A DNA stretch of 64,000 nt from Microbacterium sp. (GTDB lineage Bacteria; Actinomycetota; Actinomycetes; Actinomycetales; Microbacteriaceae). The DNA lies in assembly GCA_003248655.1 (NCBI GenBank), contig QFPM01000005.1, forward strand, positions 76,901-140,900, given 5' to 3'. Numbering within the stretch: position 1 is the first letter of the stretch; each line of letters starts with the position of its first letter. Below, one piece after another: positions 60,039-64,000 of the stretch. A program made the position numbers and the translations under genes. The notes beneath the pieces are model-generated. The model saw nothing but the letters and a program-made list of their open reading frames with translations. It was not told the origin of the DNA and ran no database searches.

Positions 60039-60404
60039 CTCCCGGCGCGCCCCGCGCCGCGCCGCGTGAGAAACCACTCGCGCCCCGATAAACCACGGCA
60101 GCCACGGTTTCTCGGGTGCGGAGTGGTTTCTCGCCGGATGCCGTGGTTTCTCGCCGGATGCCGGGGCTCCCCACCCCGGGGCTCCCCACCCCGGCGCGCC
60201 CCACGCACGCGAGATCCGCCGCATCCGCTAGAATGAGGGCGAGGTATCCGCGCCGTCCGTCGCCGCAGCTCGCAGAAGCGAGTACCCGCAGCCGGTGGAG
60301 CATCCCTCGTGCATTCCCCCGCGGCGTCCGCCGCGAACCCCGCCCGATCGGCCGCGCAGGCCGGTCCCCGCCGGTACGAACCGGCACACTCGCTCAGGAG
60401 GAGC
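60039..60404. other. Intergenic region between copA and the helicase gene
   Basis: 366 bp. It holds a family B inverted repeat, two tandem copies of a 15-bp unit around CCGGGGCTCCCCACC (60161-60192), a possible -10 box TAGAAT (60229-60234) and then about 165 nt of leader-like sequence before the helicase ATG. The leader has an open frame without a stop, but no ribosome binding site for it; no separate gene was accepted. Confidence 0.55.
60067..60133. repeat. Family B inverted repeat, copy 2
   Basis: TGAGAAACCACTC pairs with GAGTGGTTTCTC; interior AAACCACGG and CCGTGGTTT-like words pair again around ACGGCAGCCACGG. One further GTGGTTTCTCGCC copy follows at 60142-60154. It comes 28 bp after the copA stop. 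Confidence 0.82.
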
Positions 60405-62576
60405 ATGCCGACCACGGCATCCACCGCAGCCCCCCGCGATCAGGCGCGTCGGCGCCCGGCATCCGGCCGAGGCTCATCCGCGCGCCGCGACGACGACGCG
60501 CCCCTCATCCCGATCCTCGCCCGCAAGGTGCGCGAGGTCGAGGCGAAGGCCCAGCGCGGCAAGCTCGGCCCGACCAACCGCGTCAAGTTCCAGGTGATCG
60601 CGTTCCTCGTGCGCGAGGAGCGGGCCCGCGTCAAGGCCGACGAGTCCGTGCCGACGGCGACGCGCGCCGAGCTGCTCAAGCGCCTCGACGGCGTCGCGAC
60701 GATCCTTGCGAAGACCGCCGCGCGCGACACGTCGCTCATCCAGCTGCTCGAAGTCGACCAGGCGACCTCGCCGGTCGCCAAGCGCATGCGCCGTGACTGG
60801 CTGCTCGAATCGGGCGCGGAGCTGCCCGAGGACGAGCTCATCATCACCGACGTCGTGCCCGTCCGCGCACCCGTCGTGCCCGCCGCGCTCGCCGAGCGCC
60901 AGGTCACGCCGCCGCAGATCGAGGCGCGCCGCGAGGCGAACCCATTCCTCGCGCCCGATGTGGCGCTGCGCCAGCCCGTCCCGGCCACGCGTCGCCGCCT
61001 CGACGGGTGGGAGCTCATGCACCCCCTGTACAAGGCGTTCGAGACGGGCGCCGGCGGCGCCGCGGCATCCATGGAGCTGCCGCCCGTCCCCGAGTTCGAC
61101 CGGCTCTCGCCCAAGGGCCTCGAGATCATGCCGCACCAGTCGCGCTTCCTCGAGTCGGTGCGCGCGGGTCACCGCTCGTTCCTCCTCGCCGACGAGCCCG
61201 GCCTCGGCAAGACCGCCCAGTCGGTGCTCGCGGCATCCGTCGCGAACGCGTATCCGCTGCTGGCCGTCGTCCCCAACGTCGTCAAGATGAACTGGGCGCG
61301 TGAGGCGCAGCGGTGGACGCCACAGCGTCGCGCCACCGTCATCCACGGCGACGGCGACGCGGTGGATGCCTTCGCCGACATCTTCATCGTCAACTACGAG
61401 GTCCTCGACCGGCACCTGTCGTGGCTCGCGTCGCTGGGGCTTCGGGGCATGGTCGTCGACGAGGCGCACTTCATCAAGAACCTCACCTCGCAGCGCTCGC
61501 AGAACGTGCTCGCGCTCGGCTCGCGCATCCGCGAGCAGGTGCGAAACCCGCTCATGCTCGCCCTCACCGGCACCCCGCTCATCAATGATGTCGAGGACTT
61601 CGACGCGATCTGGCGCTTCCTCGGCTGGACCAACGGCGAGAAGCCCGGTCCGGAGCTCATGGAGAAGCTGGATGCCTCCGGCTACACCCCCGCCGACAAG
61701 GCGTTCTACCCCGAGGCGCGGAACGCGGTCATCTCGATGGGGATCGTCCGGCGCAAGAAGAAGGACGTCGCGGCCGACCTTCCCGACAAGCTCGTCGCCG
61801 ACCTCCCCGTCGAGCTCGACGACGAGTTCGCCCGCTCGATCCGCGAGGCGGAGCGCGAGCTCGGTGAGCGCCTCGCCGCGAAGTACCGGCGCATCATCGA
61901 GGCCCGCGGCGACAAGGTCTACCGCGGCGAGGCCGACGAGGACATCGTGCGCCTCGTCGCGCACGGCGAGCTCGAGGAGTCGAAGGCGTCGGGCGCCGGC
62001 GCGGACAACGTCTTCACGATGGTGCGCAAGATCGGTCAGGCGAAGGCCCACCTCGCGTCGGACTACGCCGTGCAGCTGCAGCGCTCGGTCGGCAAGGTCG
62101 TGTTCTTCGCGAAGCACATCGACGTGATGGATGCCGCGGAGGCGCACTTCGCGCACGCGGGGCTTCGCACCGTGTCGATCCGCGGCGACCAGACGACGCC
62201 CGCGCGCCAGGAGGCGATCGACGCGTTCAACGGCGACCCCGAGGTGGCGATCGCGGTGTGTTCGCTGACGGCGGCGGGCGTGGGGCTGAACCTGCAGGCG
62301 GCATCCAACGTCGTCCTCGCGGAGCTGTCGTGGACGGCCGCCGAGCAGACGCAGGCGATCGACCGCGTGCACCGCATCGGGCAGGACGAGCCGGTCACGG
62401 CGTGGCGGATCATCGCCGCGCACACGATCGACACGAAGATCGCGGAGCTGATCGACTCGAAGCAGTCGCTTGCCGCTCGCGCGCTCGACGGCGAGCAGAT
62501 CGACCCGGCATCCAGCGACTCGGTGCAGCTGTCGGCGCTCATGCACCTGCTGCGGCAGGCGCTCGGCGCGGCCTGA
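60405..62576 (+). CDS. SNF2-family DEAD/DEAH-box helicase/ATPase
   Basis: 723 aa SF2 motor. Motif I is LLADEPGLGKTAQS near residue 265; Ia VVPNVVKMNWAREAQRW; II VVDEAHFIKN (DEAH); III LALTGTPLIND; V/VI CSLTAAGVGLNLQAASNVV and QAIDRVHRIGQ. The first 230 residues are a basic region plus helices without a known domain. The RVHRIGQ end is the SNF2/SMARCAL1-like form, associated with DNA remodelling or repair. ATG 60405 has AGGAGG just upstream. Specific role unknown. Confidence 0.88.
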   Translation: MPTTASTAAPRDQARRRPASGRGSSARRDDDAPLIPILARKVREVEAKAQRGKLGPTNRVKFQVIAFLVREERARVKADESVPTATRAELLKRLDGVATILAKTAARDTSLIQLLEVDQATSPVAKRMRRDWLLESGAELPEDELIITDVVPVRAPVVPAALAERQVTPPQIEARREANPFLAPDVALRQPVPATRRRLDGWELMHPLYKAFETGAGGAAASMELPPVPEFDRLSPKGLEIMPHQSRFLESVRAGHRSFLLADEPGLGKTAQSVLAASVANAYPLLAVVPNVVKMNWAREAQRWTPQRRATVIHGDGDAVDAFADIFIVNYEVLDRHLSWLASLGLRGMVVDEAHFIKNLTSQRSQNVLALGSRIREQVRNPLMLALTGTPLINDVEDFDAIWRFLGWTNGEKPGPELMEKLDASGYTPADKAFYPEARNAVISMGIVRRKKKDVAADLPDKLVADLPVELDDEFARSIREAERELGERLAAKYRRIIEARGDKVYRGEADEDIVRLVAHGELEESKASGAGADNVFTMVRKIGQAKAHLASDYAVQLQRSVGKVVFFAKHIDVMDAAEAHFAHAGLRTVSIRGDQTTPARQEAIDAFNGDPEVAIAVCSLTAAGVGLNLQAASNVVLAELSWTAAEQTQAIDRVHRIGQDEPVTAWRIIAAHTIDTKIAELIDSKQSLAARALDGEQIDPASSDSVQLSALMHLLRQALGAA

Positions 62577-62733
62577 TCGGCGGGTCAGGCTCCCAGCGGG
62601 CCGGCCTGATCGGCCGGTTCTGCCGGTTCTGCCGGTTACGACCGGTCGGCCCGGTGGCAGGCGCGCGGCATCCGGCGATAGTCTCGACGGAGGCAGCGTC
62701 GCCCGTCCCACACCCCGACCGAAGGATCCCCAC

Positions 62734-63762
62734 ATGAAGATCGGCATCCTCACCTCAGGCGGCGATTGCCCGGGCCTGAACGCCGTCATCCGCGGTGTCG
62801 TGCTGAAGGGCACGACGAACTACAACATCGAGTTCGTCGGCATCCGGGACGGTTGGCGCGGCGTCGTCGACGGCGACTTCTTCCCGCTGACGAGGCATGA
62901 GGTGAAGGGCCTGTCGAAGGTCGGCGGCACGATTCTCGGCACTTCCCGCACGAACCCCTACGAGGGCCCGCGTGGCGGAGCGGACAACATCAAGGCCACC
63001 CTCTACGGCCACCGCATCGACGGCATCATCGCGATCGGCGGCGAGGGCACCCTCGCGGCCGCGAACCGGCTCTACAACGACGGCATCAACGTCATGGGCG
63101 TGCCGAAGACGATCGACAACGACCTGCGCGCCACCGACTACTCGTTCGGGTTCGACACGGCCGTCAACATCGCGACCGAGGCGATGGACCGGCTGCGCAC
63201 GACCGGCGACTCGCACCAGCGCTGCATGGTCGCCGAGGTGATGGGCCGTCACGTCGGCTGGATTGCGCTCCACTCGGGCATCGCCTCGGGTGCGCACGTC
63301 ATCTGTATCCCGGAGGTGCCGATGACCCTGGATGAGATCGTCGCGCAGGTGCAGAAGGCCCACGATCGCGGGCGCGCGCCGCTCGTCGTCGTCTCGGAGG
63401 GCTTCACCCTCACCGGCATGGACGAGGCCTACAGCGACAAGGGGCTGGATGCCTTCAACCGCCCCCGCCTCGGCGGGATCGGCGAGGTGCTCGCGCCCCA
63501 GATCGAGGCCCTGACCGGCATCGAGACTCGCTCGACGGTGCTCGGTCACATCCAGCGCGGCGGCTCGCCGTCGGCGTTCGACCGCGTGCTCGCGACGCGC
63601 CTCGGCCTCCACGCGGCGGATGTCGTCGCCGAGGAGGCGTGGGGCCAGATGGTCTCGATGCAGGGCACCGACATCGTCCGCGTGCCGTTCGCCGAGGCCC
63701 TGGGCGAGCTCAACACCGTCCCCATCTACCGCTACGAAGAGGCCGCCGCGCTCTTCGGCTGA
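62734..63762 (+). CDS. pfkA: 6-phosphofructokinase, likely ATP-dependent
   Basis: 342 aa. Phosphorylates fructose 6-phosphate in glycolysis. GILTSGGDCPGLNAVIRG at the start, GGEGT with Gly105 and PKTIDND with Lys125. Gly at the position of E. coli Gly104 points to ATP; an Asp there marks PPi-dependent forms. Length fits actinobacterial PFK. GAAGGA lies 7 bases before ATG 62734. Confidence 0.93.
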   Translation: MKIGILTSGGDCPGLNAVIRGVVLKGTTNYNIEFVGIRDGWRGVVDGDFFPLTRHEVKGLSKVGGTILGTSRTNPYEGPRGGADNIKATLYGHRIDGIIAIGGEGTLAAANRLYNDGINVMGVPKTIDNDLRATDYSFGFDTAVNIATEAMDRLRTTGDSHQRCMVAEVMGRHVGWIALHSGIASGAHVICIPEVPMTLDEIVAQVQKAHDRGRAPLVVVSEGFTLTGMDEAYSDKGLDAFNRPRLGGIGEVLAPQIEALTGIETRSTVLGHIQRGGSPSAFDRVLATRLGLHAADVVAEEAWGQMVSMQGTDIVRVPFAEALGELNTVPIYRYEEAAALFG

Positions 63763-63816
63763 CCCCGGCATCGGCCGTCCCCGGCATCCGCCGTTCCCGG
63801 CATCCGCATCACGGAC

Positions 63817-63882
63817 ACAGGGGATCTCACCCACACAGGACGTCGTGGAGAAGTACCGGCCTGTGTAGGTGACATCCCCTGT
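63817..63882. repeat. Family C inverted repeat, copy 2
   Basis: ACAGGGGATCTCACCCACAC (63817-63836) begins a 23-nt left arm that pairs with 63860-63882 at 21 of 23 positions. The core matches copy 1 near 33.9 kb (ACAGGnGAT, TCACCCACACAG). Before it, about 45 bp contain three CCCGGCATCsGCC-like units. Confidence 0.85.
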
Positions 63883-63959
63883 CTCGGTGACGCGGCAACT
63901 CCGGTGACGTCCCGCTGAGTGGTGGAGTTTCTCAACACCGTGCGGGTCAGTTGTTCTGA

Positions 63960-64000
63960 TTATGCCGCAGTGAGTTCGGGGATGCTCACCTCCTCGGGTT
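63960..64000 (-). CDS. Possible C-terminal end of an unknown gene
   Basis: Minus-strand frame ending PEEVSIPELTAA and TAA at 63960. It runs off the right edge. Thirteen codons are too few for identity. The convergent layout with pfkA across a family C repeat fits a real gene end. Confidence 0.3.
   Translation of the reverse strand, partial: PEEVSIPELTAA

Overview
The window is about 70% G+C with tightly packed genes, many GTG starts and frequent 4-bp stop/start overlaps. It looks like the chromosome of a Microbacteriaceae actinobacterium, most likely Microbacterium or a close relative. The evidence is gene order (prmC-tsaC-wecA-atp operon; dxr...rseP...ispG...proS...nusA-ylxR-infB-rbfA-truB-ribF), protein similarity as judged by eye, and the very frequent heptamer GGATGCC/GGCATCC. 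The genus is inference; no database search was run.

Layout. 1-9.7 kb: end of prmC, tsaC, a WecA-type transferase, a small membrane protein and the complete F1Fo ATP synthase operon atpBEFHAGDC. 9.8-21.3 kb: yaaA, two small membrane proteins, a PP2C phosphatase beside a large FtsK/EccC-like ATPase, asparaginase and alanine dehydrogenase, OsmC, PlsC, an FKBP lipoprotein and dxr. 21.5-28.2 kb, all on the minus strand: pyruvate formate-lyase and its activase, a MurE-like ligase, and a YcnI copper-protein pair. 28.3-39.6 kb: rseP, a fused anthranilate synthase behind a tryptophan attenuator, a broken ltrA, ispG, a GntR-ACC deaminase operon, an RNB ribonuclease and proS. 39.7-47.3 kb: a Phd/VapC-like toxin-antitoxin pair, a glycosyltransferase, a two-component system, and PPOX and LOG proteins. 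47.4-56.5 kb: the translation-factor cluster nusA-ylxR-infB-rbfA, mutY, truB and ribF. 56.5-64 kb: deoC, a CsoR-type operator with copZ-copA, a SNF2 helicase, pfkA, and the possible tail of another gene at the right edge.

Two features run through the whole window. First, at least 15 genes have a TAnnnT -10 box (commonly TAGGCT) ending 6-9 nt before the start codon, with no ribosome binding site. This implies leaderless or near-leaderless transcripts and was used to choose several starts. Second, most longer intergenic gaps hold one long imperfect or perfect inverted repeat. Three repeat families recur (A: three copies; B: two; C: two), and the rest are single. Most of them directly follow a gene 3' end.

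The most specific regulatory finds are an 11-residue leader peptide with tandem Trp codons before the fused anthranilate synthase gene, perfect palindromic operators before pflB, the toxin-antitoxin pair and copZ, and a palindrome over the -10 box of the gntR-acdS operon. atpB seems to start at a CTG codon. No tRNA, rRNA, CRISPR array or complete insertion sequence was seen.
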